64,000 bases of DNA from Zygnema cylindricum. Taxonomy: Eukaryota > Streptophyta > Zygnematophyceae > Zygnematales > Zygnemataceae. The position numbers and the translations under genes are program-made. Positions within the stretch are counted from its first letter, which is position 1, and each line of letters starts with the position of its first letter. Under the pieces are notes generated by a model. That model was given only the letters and a program-made list of their open reading frames with translations, did no database searches and had not been told where the DNA came from. The DNA lies in assembly GCA_037447655.1 (NCBI GenBank), contig JBBHKE010002115.1, forward strand, positions 1-64,000, in the 5' to 3' direction. Of this stretch, positions 33,084 through 42,900 are shown one piece after another.

Positions 33084-33098
33084 GGTTATGGGCCCACC
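33084..33098 (+). promoter_or_regulatory. Primer-binding site, internal initiator tRNA-Met type
   Basis: GGTTATGGGCCCACC directly follows the LTR. It is the complement of the anticodon-arm region (GGTGGGCCCATAACC) of plant initiator tRNA-Met as I know it. Drosophila copia is primed by the corresponding internal half-tRNA. The ATG at 33,088 inside the site is the gag start. Confidence 0.7.
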
Positions 33099-34000
33099 CT
33101 CTAGGGTGCCCATCTTCAACCGATCTAGGTTCATTTATTGAAAGCCATGATGACAAAGGCTTTGTGTGACAAACGATACTGGGGTATTGTTAGTGGATAA
33201 GTAAAACATCCATATCAGGGAGCCCCACCAGGGTTTAGCGGAGTGAGGTTTTTTCTACAGAAGTATCTGTCCCAGCGGAGGAGGCAAAAAGGAGGGGACT
33301 GCAGTGTGTCTGAAAAAAGGAAAGGGAAGGAGACACCTCTTATTCCTATCGCCACGGTGCCCGGAGTGACGGCCGTGAAGACCGAGGAAAACGGTATTCA
33401 AACGTGGGAATTCACCAACATGGCTGCCAGGCACTTCATTCTGAGGTATCTTACTCAAGCTTTAGCAACCTCCCATCTTCACATTTTCAAGGCCCAGGAG
33501 TTGCGGGAGACCTTAGTAGAGATCTATTGAGCCGGTACCATTCAGGAGCTTCAGTTGGCTGAGCAAAGGTTAGGGTAGTATACTTACAAAAGGGGGAAAA
33601 TGTTAGACTACTGCAATGATCTCTCTTGTTTGTAAATGGAGATGGAGAATTTCGGGTGGACCGGTACAATGAAGATGAAAGTCAACACCTTCATCATGAA
33701 GTTGTCGGATGAGTTTGGGAACATAATATACCAAGTGTAGGAAATTGATGACAGTTCTTGGAAGTGGAATACAGTGGTCTGGATGATACTTGTGTAAGAG
33801 AACATTATAGAGATTTGAAGAGGAGGAAAAAGCATTCAAGCTCTAGCTGCCGGAACGGACCGGTGGAGGAAGGATTGGAGAAAGCCGTACATCAACTTAA
33901 AAGGAGAAAAAGATCAGTCTGGAGGATCGAGGCCCCCTAAGGGTCTTTTTCATTTTTGCAAAAAGCCGGGACACTTCATAGGGGAGTGTACCAAGCAGCC
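33088..34000 (+). pseudogene. gag of element A
   Basis: It starts MGPPSRVPIFN from the ATG in the primer site. The gag domain includes HFILRYLTQALATSHLH and EIY-AGTIQELQLAEQRL, with several stops replacing Trp, Tyr or Gln codons. The zinc knuckle near 33,950-33,990 reads FHFCKKPGHFIGEC, so the first Cys of CCHC is Phe. It would have formed the nucleocapsid; it is non-functional as it stands. Confidence 0.8.
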
Positions 34001-34450
34001 GGAGCTGAGGCTCCAAGAGAATCATGGAGGGAGTTCTTTTGGAGGAAAGAAGAAGGCACTTGTGGTTACACAAGTGAAAGGAGAGATCGAGGAGGACGAG
34101 TCCTCTGAGGAGGGGGATGGGGAGCTCCTTGATGGGAATATGGAGGAGAAGGAGATCCCACGGAAAAAAAAGTGTGCCTTTGGAGCCATTCGAGAGGCTC
34201 TACAAGAACGATGGATCATCGACTCAGGTGCATCCATTCTATGTGTCATGACCGACACCTCTTTACCAAGCTAAGAAAGATCCCTATTGTAGAGATAGAG
34301 TATGGGGATGGGAGAGTACTTACCACAGATCTAGTGGGTTTGGTAGATCTGAAAGTCTTAGTGGATGGTAAGACTTCTATACTCACCTTATCAGATGTAC
34401 TCTACATACCTCAGCTGAGTAGAAATCTTGTCTCTACCTCTGTTTGAGAT
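34001..34450 (+). pseudogene. Protease of element A
   Basis: An acidic linker (EEDESSEEGDGELL) follows the knuckle, then WIIDSGAS with the catalytic triplet DSG at 34,221-34,229 intact. A frame change just after it leads to VEIEYGDGRVL and SDVLYIPQLSRNLVSTSV, the usual C-terminal part. Copia protease is an aspartic protease that releases the other domains. Confidence 0.75.
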
Positions 34451-34539
34451 GATAAGAATTTTATACCTTCACTAGAAAAGGAGTATTTGCAGCTAAGAAT
34501 GGGGATGAAGTCTACTTCATAAGAGATAAGGGTAGCCAA

Positions 34540-35560
34540 GGAATGTTTAGGCTTAACATGAGTAATGAAAAGAAGAGTGCTTACTACGTTGGTGTTCCGA
34601 ACTTGAAGATTTGGCATAAGCGGTTGGGACATGTGCATTTTGATAGGGTGAGGGAGATGAAGAGGCTTGGTGTAGTGGAAGGCATTGAGTTTGGGGATAA
34701 TGAAATGGTGGATGATTGTAGTGGCTTTGCCCAAGGTAAGTGTCACAGACTCCCCTTCCCAAAATTGCCACATGTAGAGGTGAGAAAGTGCTAGGTCTGG
34801 TTCACATAGATATATGGGGACCAACAAAAGTACCTTCGGTAGGAGGTAAGAGATTTATGATGACAATTACTGATGACTGGTCTCGATACTCTAGAGTCTA
34901 CTTCCTTAAAACAAAGTCTGAAAAACCAACTTACTTTAAAGAATATAAAGCATAGAGTGAGAAGTTGCACGGAACCTCTATTAAGAGAATAAGGAGTGAT
35001 AACGGGGGAGAATATACCTCTAACCAGTTTGAAGAATACTTGAAGGATGAGGGAGTTGAGCACAAGAAAAATGTACCGTATAATCTAAAACAAAATGGGG
35101 TGGCTGAGAGGTTGAACCAAACTCTAAGAGATAGCGTATGTAGTATATTGGCCGACAAGAAGATAGGAAAATGGTTTTGGGGAGAAGCCATGAACTGTGC
35201 TAACTACATTAAGAATAGAGTTCGTACCTCAACCGAGAAAAGAATGACACCTTATGAGAAATGGGTTTGAAGGAAATCAAATATTTCTCACTTGAAAGTA
35301 TTCGGTAGTCAAGTTTATAGTATGACATAGATAGGAAAATCTTGAAACTAGATACTAAGGGGAAACCGAGATATTTTGTCGGATATGATGAGGATGTCAA
35401 GGGATATAGAGTCTATGACTTAGCTAAACAAGATATCATTCTGGTAAAGCACCTAGTTGTCATGGATGAAGGGAAGTCATTTGATCCCTTTAAATACACT
35501 AAGAAAACCAAAATCAGTTTTGAGTCTGAGAGTGAGGATGACTTAGATCTTCCCAGATAG
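34540..35560 (+). pseudogene. GAG-pre-integrase and integrase of element A
   Basis: MFRLNMSNEKKS...WHKRLGHVHFDRVREM is the GAG-pre-integrase part. The integrase core shows all three catalytic acids: Asp in HIDIWGP (34,809-34,811), Asp in DNGGEY (34,998-35,000) and Glu in NGVAERLN (35,106-35,108). The C-terminal ISHLKVFGSQVY and GYDEDVKGYRVYD motifs follow. Stops interrupt the frame at about 34,953, 35,268 and 35,325. Preserved acids with few stops suggest moderate age. Confidence 0.85.
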
Positions 35561-35575
35561 GACACAAGTGAAAAC

Positions 35576-36805
35576 GTGATTGCATATTCAGGGGAGATCC
35601 AAGATGGGGGGGCTATACCTGAATCTCCTCATATTTGTACACACTCTGAGGAGAGAGAGGAAGAGGAGCCAGAACCGATTTTCATGGATAAGGGAGCTGA
35701 TGAGACAGTGCAGAGGAATCCGAGACTTCCCTCCATTCCAGCTTCGGACTTCGAGGAAGGACGGAGGTGGAGCAAAAGACTACAAGATAAACAAGCTGCT
35801 CACAAGGTAACAAAGCTATCTCACCCAGATAAGCCTCAATCATACTCGGAGGCAATAGACGGTCCGAAGAAAGACCGATGGGTCAGAGCTATAAATTATG
35901 AGATGGCTTCCATCATGGAAGCGAATACTTGGGAGCTAGTGGATTGCCCTCCAGACAGAAAACCTATCGGGTGCAAATGGCTATTTAAACTAAAGCTGAA
36001 CCCAGATAATATCATTTAGAGATATAAGGCTCGGATAGTAGCAAAGGGGTTCACCCAAAAAGAAGGGATAGATTATGAGGAGACTTTTGCTACCGTGGTT
36101 CGGTTCCCATCTGTAAGGATTCTCCTTAGTCTAACAGTAGCGGAAGACATGGAAATTCACCAGATGGATATCAAGACCGCCTTCCTCAACGGTGAACTAG
36201 AGGAAGAAATCTTCATGAGGCTGCCAGAGGGTTTTGTAGAGGAAGGAGAGGAGAGCAAAGTCTGTAGGCTCATAAAGTCTTTATATGGACTAAAGCAGGC
36301 TCCCATACAATGGAACAAAAAACTAGATGAGTTTCTCACCGGTCTGGGATATATTCAGATCAGTTCTGACCATTCTATTTATATGTTTGAGGATAAGAAT
36401 GGTGTGATTTTTATTGCAATTTATGTGGATGATTTACTGGTGTTTAGTAAGCCTATGGAAAAGATCAATAAGCTAAAAAGGAATCTTAGGGGCAGATTTG
36501 ATATAAAGGATTTAGGGGAGACTAAATATATTTTGGGAATTCAAATGGAAAGAGATAGGGGGAAGAGGATAATCACACTAACTCATAAAGAAGCTATCGG
36601 AAATATGCTTGAGAAATTCTAGATGGAAAAGGCAAACAGTTGTACCACTCCCATGGACTTGAAGAAAGTAAGTGATGGGAGTGTAGAAGGAGGAGTGATG
36701 ATAGTAGATGATCAAATGAGTCTAGAAGAGAGACAGTTTATGAAGTCTATTCCGTACAAGCAGTTTGTAGGAAGCTTGATTTACAAAATGAATAGTACTA
36801 GACCG
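35576..36805 (+). pseudogene. Reverse transcriptase of element A
   Basis: It includes WVRAINYEMASIMEANTWELVDCPP, CKWLFKLKLNPDN, a stop where Glu is expected near 36,019, then ARIVAKGFTQKEGIDYEETFA, MDIKTAFLNGELEEEIFM, SLYGLKQAPIQWNKKLDEF and YVDD at 36,422-36,433, intact. The 175-residue open frame 36,095-36,622 is the best-preserved RT in the window. A stop at 36,620-36,622 follows LEKF. The frame then continues to VGSLIYKMNSTRP, where the solo LTR interrupts it. Confidence 0.88.
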
Positions 36806-37908
36806 TGTTGGTTTGAAAAGATAGTTTTGTGCGTGTGTGTAGTTTCATTTGTACACAATGGTTCGTGAGTACAGGACGTGAGTTTAATGCGTAAGCTATT
36901 TGAATTTACTGTGGAGGTTCTAATAGATTTATGGATTGGGGGGAAGTAATAATGTTGGTTTTGGAAACCTTTAGTCCTCTCTATATCTCGTGTGTGAGAA
37001 AGAGAGTCTAGACTTAGCCGGTTTTGTGTACAAACTGAGTTGACGTAGACAAGATGTGGTGTGGTATGTAACTCCAAAGGGAGTTCACAGATTTGGTACA
37101 CTCTATGTACACGTGTCGGTCCGTGGGGAAGTCAAGCTTTGTTGAGTTAGTTGACAAAGTACATATTTACTTGAAGGACAAGATTTAAACGTGGAGGTTC
37201 ATCTTCGGTGATGAAAGAATACGCGGACGGCGGACGGAGTTTGCCGTCACTTTTGGAAGAGAAATATTGACCGAACCGTCATTTCAGTGGACTAACTTTG
37301 ACTGCGTACTTTAGCAGCGGCTAGGGTTAAGAATTGATGTAAATACTTGTACGGTAGATGGCGGGGATTAGTTTAATTAATTATAAGTGTACCGACACAC
37401 CACGGTAGTTGTGGTACAGTGTAGATCAGGTGTAGGTTCACTTTGTATATATAGGACTTAGTCATTTTTGGACTTAGGAATTTTTGGACAGAAACTGTTT
37501 CTGCTCCTTTTTGGGAATTTCATCTGAGAATTTCTCTCAGTTTTATTGGCATAATTATCTAAAATTTTGCATGTGTGTTCCTCCTTGTATTGAAAATATT
37601 GTGGCAAAATTGCAGACCTATTTTAATTCTGGTTTTCTTTGGGCTTCATTGTGAAGCTGGTCAGATTTATCAAAGTTCTGGCAGGCTGTTTTTCTGCAAC
37701 TTTGACTGGGTGATGTGGGAATTCTGGTCCGTATATTTATATGAGAATTTGTGGGAATACTTAGTGGCATAGGAACTATCTGGTTGAGTAGTTTCAGCTT
37801 GTTTTGGTAATTCTGTAGAATTCAGAGTGGAATCAAAGTAGGCTGTTTTGGGGTAGTCTGTGGTGCTTCCGAGGGTACATTCATCGCTAAAAATAGCTAT
37901 GAACAACA
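36806..37908. mobile_element. Solo LTR-like insertion in element A, perfect 5-bp TSD
   Basis: The 1,103-bp insertion begins TGTTGGTTTG and ends GAACAACA, giving TGTTG...CAACA termini. GACCG occurs on both sides (36,801-36,805 and 37,909-37,913). Removing it restores the element A reading order (TRP-DIAAAVGV). It has a TATATATA word at 37,446 followed by TAGGACTTAG, a word also present in the other LTRs. No internal region is visible, which fits LTR-LTR recombination; a short non-autonomous element is the alternative. Confidence 0.88.
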
Positions 37909-38037
37909 GACCGGACATAGCAGCAGCAGTTGGAGTCCTTAATAGGAGTCTTAATGATCCTAGGAAGAGAGACTGGGAGGCAGCCAAGAGAGTCATGAGA
38001 TACTTGGTGGGAACCAGAGATTTATGGTTGCACTTGG
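37909..38037 (+). pseudogene. RNase H start of element A (after the insertion)
   Basis: It encodes DIAAAVGVLNRSLNDPRKRDWEAAKRVMRYLVGTRDLWLHLG in the same frame as element B at 42,268-42,396, then diverges at CACTTGGG. The rest of RNase H, the polypurine tract and the 3' LTR are missing. Confidence 0.8.
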
Positions 38038-38797
38038 GCACACTGCGAACATCCACGAACTCACCTTCGCTTCTGTTTTGAAACCAAAAGATGAGCAGGT
38101 CCTTGGTGATTCAAAGCACCGGCTCCGTGGTACCGGCTGAAGTGAGAATCGGAGTAGCCATGGCTTAGAGCTTGTCTGCCGTCAGACCAAGCTTGAGCAC
38201 AAATCCAGATCTGAGGATTACGGGTTTGGCTCAGGTGTCCATAAGAGGTGGAGAAGAAGCAACACCATTAACGGAGAAGGAATTTTGAGAGTTGTCTAAG
38301 AAACTGATAGGAGGGTCGAGGTTACAGCGCCCATCCGCGGTAACCGGCTGGATAACCGAAAGACTACGGTTCAGCTGCAAAGCCTTCAAACTAGCAGCTG
38401 CAACGACTTCATAAACTAGAGGAGAGACTTTGGGAACCTCATGAACAAAAAGAGAGGCTTTGACGTCATCCATCTTAGCTGAAAGGATGCTTAGCCGTTA
38501 TTTCACTCGATGCGCATCATGTATGGTGTTATCAAGAATGGTGAGAGCTTCACCCACAATAGAGGAAGTCGTGTCAAGTTCAGGAGAGAGAGATTCTTTC
38601 TCGAACGAAAGTGGAATTTGGGAATTTTGTAATTTACCATCCCGATTGTGGTCAGGCGAGCCCTTATCAAAAGTAGCTGCCCGTTGTTGGACGGTAGAAT
38701 CCCGGAGGATTCGTGCGGCCAACGATGGGATGTGGACGATTATCCTCACCATCCCCGTGAAATGGGGTTTCATTTTGGCCATGAAGCCAACAAATTG
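38038..38797 (-). pseudogene. Unidentified decayed coding-like segment
   Basis: The minus strand is open in two pieces, 38,498-38,809 (103 aa, MIARQFVGFMAKMKPHF...) and 38,231-38,473 (80 aa, MDDVKASLFVHEVPKVSP...). They are in the same sense and separated by a stop, so they may once have been one frame. Composition is less AT-rich than the spacers and looks protein-like, but no motif is recognised. It lies exactly between the broken end of A and the start of C. It could be a gag of another retroelement or a captured host exon. Confidence 0.3.
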
Positions 38798-39209
38798 TCT
38801 TGCAATCAATAGATTTAGAGGGTATTTTCTAGGATATCATAAACTAAAAAAAAAAAAAAAAACATAGGCAACCTGCCTCCACCTCCTCTCTCTAACCCCC
38901 ATACTTGTTGTAGTCACTGAAAGAGAGAGAAGGAGATGGAGCCATGGCGGCCTCATCTCTATAGGCAAGACTAAGGAGTGACATAAGTCACTCTTAAACA
39001 AAAGGTGAGTCCGGTAGGACTCGAACCTCCGATCGGCAGAGCGAAGTGTAATCGTCAGTTATAGCTGTCCTGTCATATGAAATTCGTTAGTACATAGGGC
39101 TTGATTTCTATTTAACGAGGTATAGGTTCATTAATCCGATTAACGCAATTACAGATAAGAAACATGGAAACGAGTTCCATTACAGTACGAACGTGAATCG
39201 GCACAAAAA
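38798..39209 (+). repeat. 5' LTR of element C, left part
   Basis: It begins TCTTGCAATC, aligning with TGTTGAAATT of B (the initial TG has decayed to TC). It includes the GGTATTTTCTAGG word, an A-run near 38,850 and the tRNA-like segment 39,004-39,060. It ends at ...CGGCACAAAAA, where B begins. Confidence 0.8.
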
Positions 39210-40213
39210 TGTTGAAATTATTAGTTTTATATAGTATTTTCAAGGTCTAATTTTAGTACAAATAGAAGAAGGAAAAAGGCGGGTAGCCTGCCTCCACCTC
39301 CTCTCTCTACCCACCATACTTGTCGTAGTCACTGAGGGATACAGAGGGTGGCTGAGCCATGGCTGTCCTAGCTTAAGCAGGCAGGGCTAAAGAGTGACTT
39401 ATGTCACTCTCAACAAAAGGTTGAGTCCGGCAGGACTCGAACCTCCGACCGGCAGAGCGCAGCGTAGCCGTTAGATCTAGAGTCTGTCGTAGAATTCCGT
39501 GAGGATACATTAGGTTTGATATATATTTAAACAGTGTTACGACCATGAATTTGATTAACTTAATGACGAACGAAGAAACATAGAACCAAGTATGATATAG
39601 TGCGAACATTATCTCGCACGAAAACAAATGAATCAGACATTTGTTTTGACGGCGGACATTTAATGTCGGAGTTAATCCGATGCCGTAAATTACTGCCGAG
39701 ATCGTAGAATGATCACTATGGCGTTTATAGACGTGGCATGACATTGCGCCACGCGGAGGGATGACATTTGGTCGCAGGAATTTCGGCGAACATAAGGACA
39801 AGTTAAAAGTGGACACGTGTCCACTCAATGGCGTTGCCGTACATAGGCCGTACAGAAAGTACATCGGCCATAGTACTTTTCTATAACTTACACTGATCTA
39901 ATTGGTTCGTACTTCAATATATAGGGGTTGTGAGAGGGATTTAGGACTTAGAGAATTTGGTAGATAGGTACCTCTCTCCCTTTGAGAGTTTGTATAAACT
40001 TGTCATTTTTGCCGACTCATAACTTATCAGCTCGTTGGCTGTTTTTCAGTGATTCTTTTTGCTACGGACTCAAGGGAGTTTAAGCTGCACAGGGGTGCAG
40101 TCAAATTGTCAATTGGCCTTCTTGGGCAGCAGTAGTTGTGGCTTGAAGTGGGTTAGTTAAATACTATCTTCAGACTTCTTGTATTTTGTAATCAAATGGA
40201 GAACAGAATTGCA
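39210..40213 (+). repeat. 5' LTR of element B
   Basis: TGTTGAAATT to AGAATTGCA, 1,004 bp. It contains the tRNA-like T-arm (39,421-39,475), a GATTGGTTC/ATTGGTTCG CCAAT-like word and a TATATAGGGG promoter-like segment near 39,920. Confidence 0.9.
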
Positions 40214-40228
40214 CGTTATGGGCCCACC
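40214..40228 (+). promoter_or_regulatory. Primer-binding site of element B
   Basis: CGTTATGGGCCCACC follows the LTR and matches the internal initiator tRNA-Met complement at 14 of 15 positions. The embedded ATG at 40,218 starts gag. Confidence 0.65.
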
Positions 40229-40886
40229 CTCTAGGGTGCCCACCTTTAATGGATCTGGGTTCATCTATTGGGAAGCCATGATGATGGAAGCTTTATGCAA
40301 AAAGCGATACCGGGGTATTGTTAGTGGACAAGAGAAAGGTCCACCTTCGGGAACCCCACCAGGATTTGGAGGAGTAAGGTTTCCTACAGCAACGGCTGCC
40401 TCAGCGGAGGAGGCAAATGATGGGGACAACAGTGTGTCCGAAAAGAGGAAAGGGCAAGAGACACCCCTCACTCTTATTGCCAGAGTACTGGGAGCGGCAA
40501 CTGTGAAGACCACGAAGAACGATACTCAAATGTGGGAGGATGTAAACATGGCTGCCAAGAACTTCATTTTGAGGCACCTCACTCAAGCTTTGGCCACTCC
40601 TCATCTTAACATTTACAAGGCCGAGGAGTTGTGGGTGAGTTTGGTGGAGATTTATAGAGCTGGAACTATTCAGGAGCTCCAGTTGGCTGAGCACAAGCTA
40701 GTGAGTTACACTTACAAAGGAGGAAAGATGTTAGATTACTGTAATGATCTTTCTTGTTTGTATATAGAGATGGAAAGTGTCGGGTGGACAGGTACAATTA
40801 AAATGAGAGTTAACACTCTTATCATGCAGTTACTAGATGAGTTCGATAACATAGTGTATCAAGTACAAGAAATGCCTGATAGTTGA
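40218..40886 (+). pseudogene. gag of element B (longest intact gag frame)
   Basis: Open for 222 residues from the ATG in the primer site: MGPPSRVPTFNGSGFIYWEAMMMEALCKKRYRG, a variable Glu/Ala-rich part, then FILRHLTQALATPHLN, EIYRAGTIQELQLAEHKL, GGKMLDYCNDLSCLY and LLDEFDNIVYQVQEMPDS. A stop replaces Trp at 40,884-40,886. The frame then runs on through 41,300 with the knuckle CHFCKKPGNFIADC, in which the metal-binding His is Asn, and a DSSAS protease remnant at about 41,337. It supports reading the PBS ATG as the gag start for the whole family. Confidence 0.82.
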
Positions 40887-41399
40887 TGGAAATGGAACAC
40901 AGTGGTCAAGATGATACTTGTGCAGGAAAACACAATGGAATTTAGGAGAGGAGGAAAGAGCATTCAAGCTCTAGTACCACAAGGGGACCGATGGGGGAAG
41001 GACTCAAAGAAACCGTACAAAGGGGAAAGAGATCATTCGGGGGGAACGAGGCCCCCAAAGGGTCTTTGTCATTTTTGCAAAAAGCCGGGAAACTTCATCG
41101 CAGATTGTGTCAAGCCGTCGGAGCTGAGGCTCCAACAGAACCGTGGAGGGGGTTCTTCCAAAGGGAAGAAAAAGGCATGTGTGGTTACAAAAGTGACAGG
41201 AGAAACCGAGGATGAGTCTTCTAAAAAGGATTGGGAGCTTCTTCTTGACGAGATTCTGGAGGAGAAGGAGATCCCTCGAAGACAGAAGTGTGCCCTTTGA
41301 GCAATTCGGGAAGATCCACAGGAAGGATGGATCATTGACTCAAGTGCATCCATGCATATGTGTCGTGATAAGGAACTCTTCACTAAGATAAGAAAGATC

Positions 41400-41440
41400 C
41401 CTACTGTAGAGATAGAGTATGCAGAAAACCTAATGGGTGT
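41400..41440. other. Deletion junction in element B (integrase lost)
   Basis: The sequence passes from protease (ATAGAGTATG, as at A 34,297) directly to the RT start (CAGAAAACCTAATGGG, as at A 35,957). About 1.65 kb relative to A is missing: the rest of PR, all of INT and the first part of RT. No repeat longer than a few bases is seen at the junction. Confidence 0.8.
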
Positions 41441-42270
41441 AAATGGGTATTTAAATTAAAACTGAACCCAGATAATACCATTGAGAGATATAAGGCTCGA
41501 TTGGTAGCGAAAGGGTTCACCCAAAAGGAGGGGATTGACTATGAGGAGACCTTTGCTCCAGTTGTTTGGTTCCCATCAGTAAGGATTCTCATGAGTCTGG
41601 CACCAGTGGAAGACATGGAAATACACCAGATGGACATTAAGACTGCCTTTCTTAATAGAGAGTTAGAAGAAGAAATTTTCATGAGGCAACCCGAGGGGTT
41701 CGTGGAAGATGGAGAAGAGAGCAAAGTCTGTACGCTCATAAAGTCCTTATATGGACTGAAGCAAGCTTTTGGCAGTGGAATAAGAAACTAGATGAGTTTC
41801 TCACCGGTCATGGACATATCCGGATCAGCTCTGACCATTCTATCTATATGTTTGAAGATGAGAATGGGGTCATTTTTAGTGCAATTTATGTAGATGATCT
41901 GCTTGTGTTGAGAAAATCTTTGGAAAAAATCAATAAGTTAAAGAAAGAACTTAGAAGCAAATTTGATATGAAAGATTGAAGGGAGGCAAGATATATTCTT
42001 GGGATTCAAATGGAGAGAGATAGGGGGAAGAAGATTATAAGACTTACTCAGAAAGAAGCAATAGGTAATATCCTTGAGAAATTACAGATGGAAAATGCTA
42101 ACAGTTGTACCACTCCCATCGACTTGAAAAAAGAAAGTGATGGGAGTGAAGAAGGTGGAGTGATGATCTTAGATGATCAGATGAGTCCACAGGAGAGAGC
42201 ATTTATGAAGTCTATCCCTTATAGACAGGTTGTAGGAAGTTTAATATATTTCATGAATTGTACTAGGCTG
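41425..42270 (+). pseudogene. Reverse transcriptase of element B
   Basis: CKWVFKLKLNPDNTIERYKARLVAKGFTQKEGIDYEETFAPVV, MDIKTAFLNRELEEEIFM, SLYGLKQA, then a frameshift at the expected QAPxQW, and YVDD intact at 41,887-41,898. A stop replaces Leu near 41,978 in the KDLG box. The following FGIQMERDRGKKIIRLT and LEKLQMENANSCTTP regions are open. Confidence 0.85.
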
Positions 42271-42837
42271 GACATAACGGCAGCAGTTGGAGTACTTAGT
42301 AGGAGTCTTAATGATCCTAAGAAGAGAGACTAGGAGGCAGCCAAGAGAGTCATGAGATATCAGGTAGGAACTAGAGAGTTATGGTTGCATTTGGGAGGGG
42401 AGCACACTAACATCACTACTTGGAGTGATGCCAGTTATGGGGACACACCTAGGAGAAGATGCACTTTTGGGTATCTGTTGTATGTTGGGGAAGGTGCTTG
42501 CTGTTGGAGCAGTAAGCAACAAAAGGTGGTTGCTCAGTCTACTATGGAGGCTGAGAACATGGCCTCTTGTTGTGCTGTGAGAGAATTGATGTGGGTCAAG
42601 TCCTTGATGCAAAAATTGGGATATATGAAGGAGGGAGTGCATGAAGTGTTTTGTGATAATCAAGCTGCCATTGCAATTGCAGCTAATCCAAAACATCATT
42701 TTAAGGCTAAACATATGGACATAAGTTTAAGTTTTGTAAGAGAAAAAAATGAGAATAAAATCGTGAATCTTGTATATAGATCTGATGAGGAAATGGTAGC
42801 TGATATGATGACAAAACTTGTGCCTTTCCCAAGTTAA
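42271..42837 (+). pseudogene. RNase H of element B
   Basis: After a stop near 42,331, a 161-residue frame from 42,352 holds the copia RNase H: TWSDASYGD, GACCWSSKQQKVVAQSTMEAENMA (first acidic residues), FCDNQAAIAIAANPKHHFKAKHMDISLSFVRE, and DMMTKLVP at the C terminus. Key Asp/Glu residues (WSDAS, MEAE, CDNQ) appear intact. A polypurine tract AAAATAAGGGGAG precedes the 3' LTR. Confidence 0.85.
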
Positions 42838-42887
42838 AACATTGTAGAGAAAAGTGTGGATTAAAACTGAAATGTAAATTGGACTAG

Positions 42888-42900
42888 AAAATAAGGGGAG
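42888..42900 (+). promoter_or_regulatory. Polypurine tract of element B
   Basis: AAAATAAGGGGAG abuts the TG of the 3' LTR. The same tract precedes the 3' LTR of D at 51,843-51,855. It primes plus-strand DNA synthesis. Confidence 0.8.

Larger units (their letters stand above)
32098..38037 (+). mobile_element. Copia element A: 5' LTR to RNase H, 3' end lost
   Basis: The 986-bp LTR is followed by a perfect primer-like site, gag, PR, INT and RT. The start of RNase H is interrupted by a 1,103-bp insertion at 36,806. Element A resumes at 37,914 and ends abruptly near 38,037, losing most of RNase H and the 3' LTR. Coding capacity is broken by scattered stops, but catalytic motifs of PR, INT and RT are preserved. 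LTR and coding sequence are close to elements B and C. Confidence 0.9.

Noticed and set aside
36806-37908. A host intron or gene between RT and RNase H of element A
   Set aside because: TG...CA ends and a perfect 5-bp GACCG duplication fit an LTR insertion, and element A reads continuously after excision.
39004-39060. A functional tRNA gene in the LTR
   Set aside because: Only the T-arm/B-box part is convincing. D-arm and acceptor pairing are incomplete, and the segment recurs in all LTRs, so it is reported as tRNA-like only.
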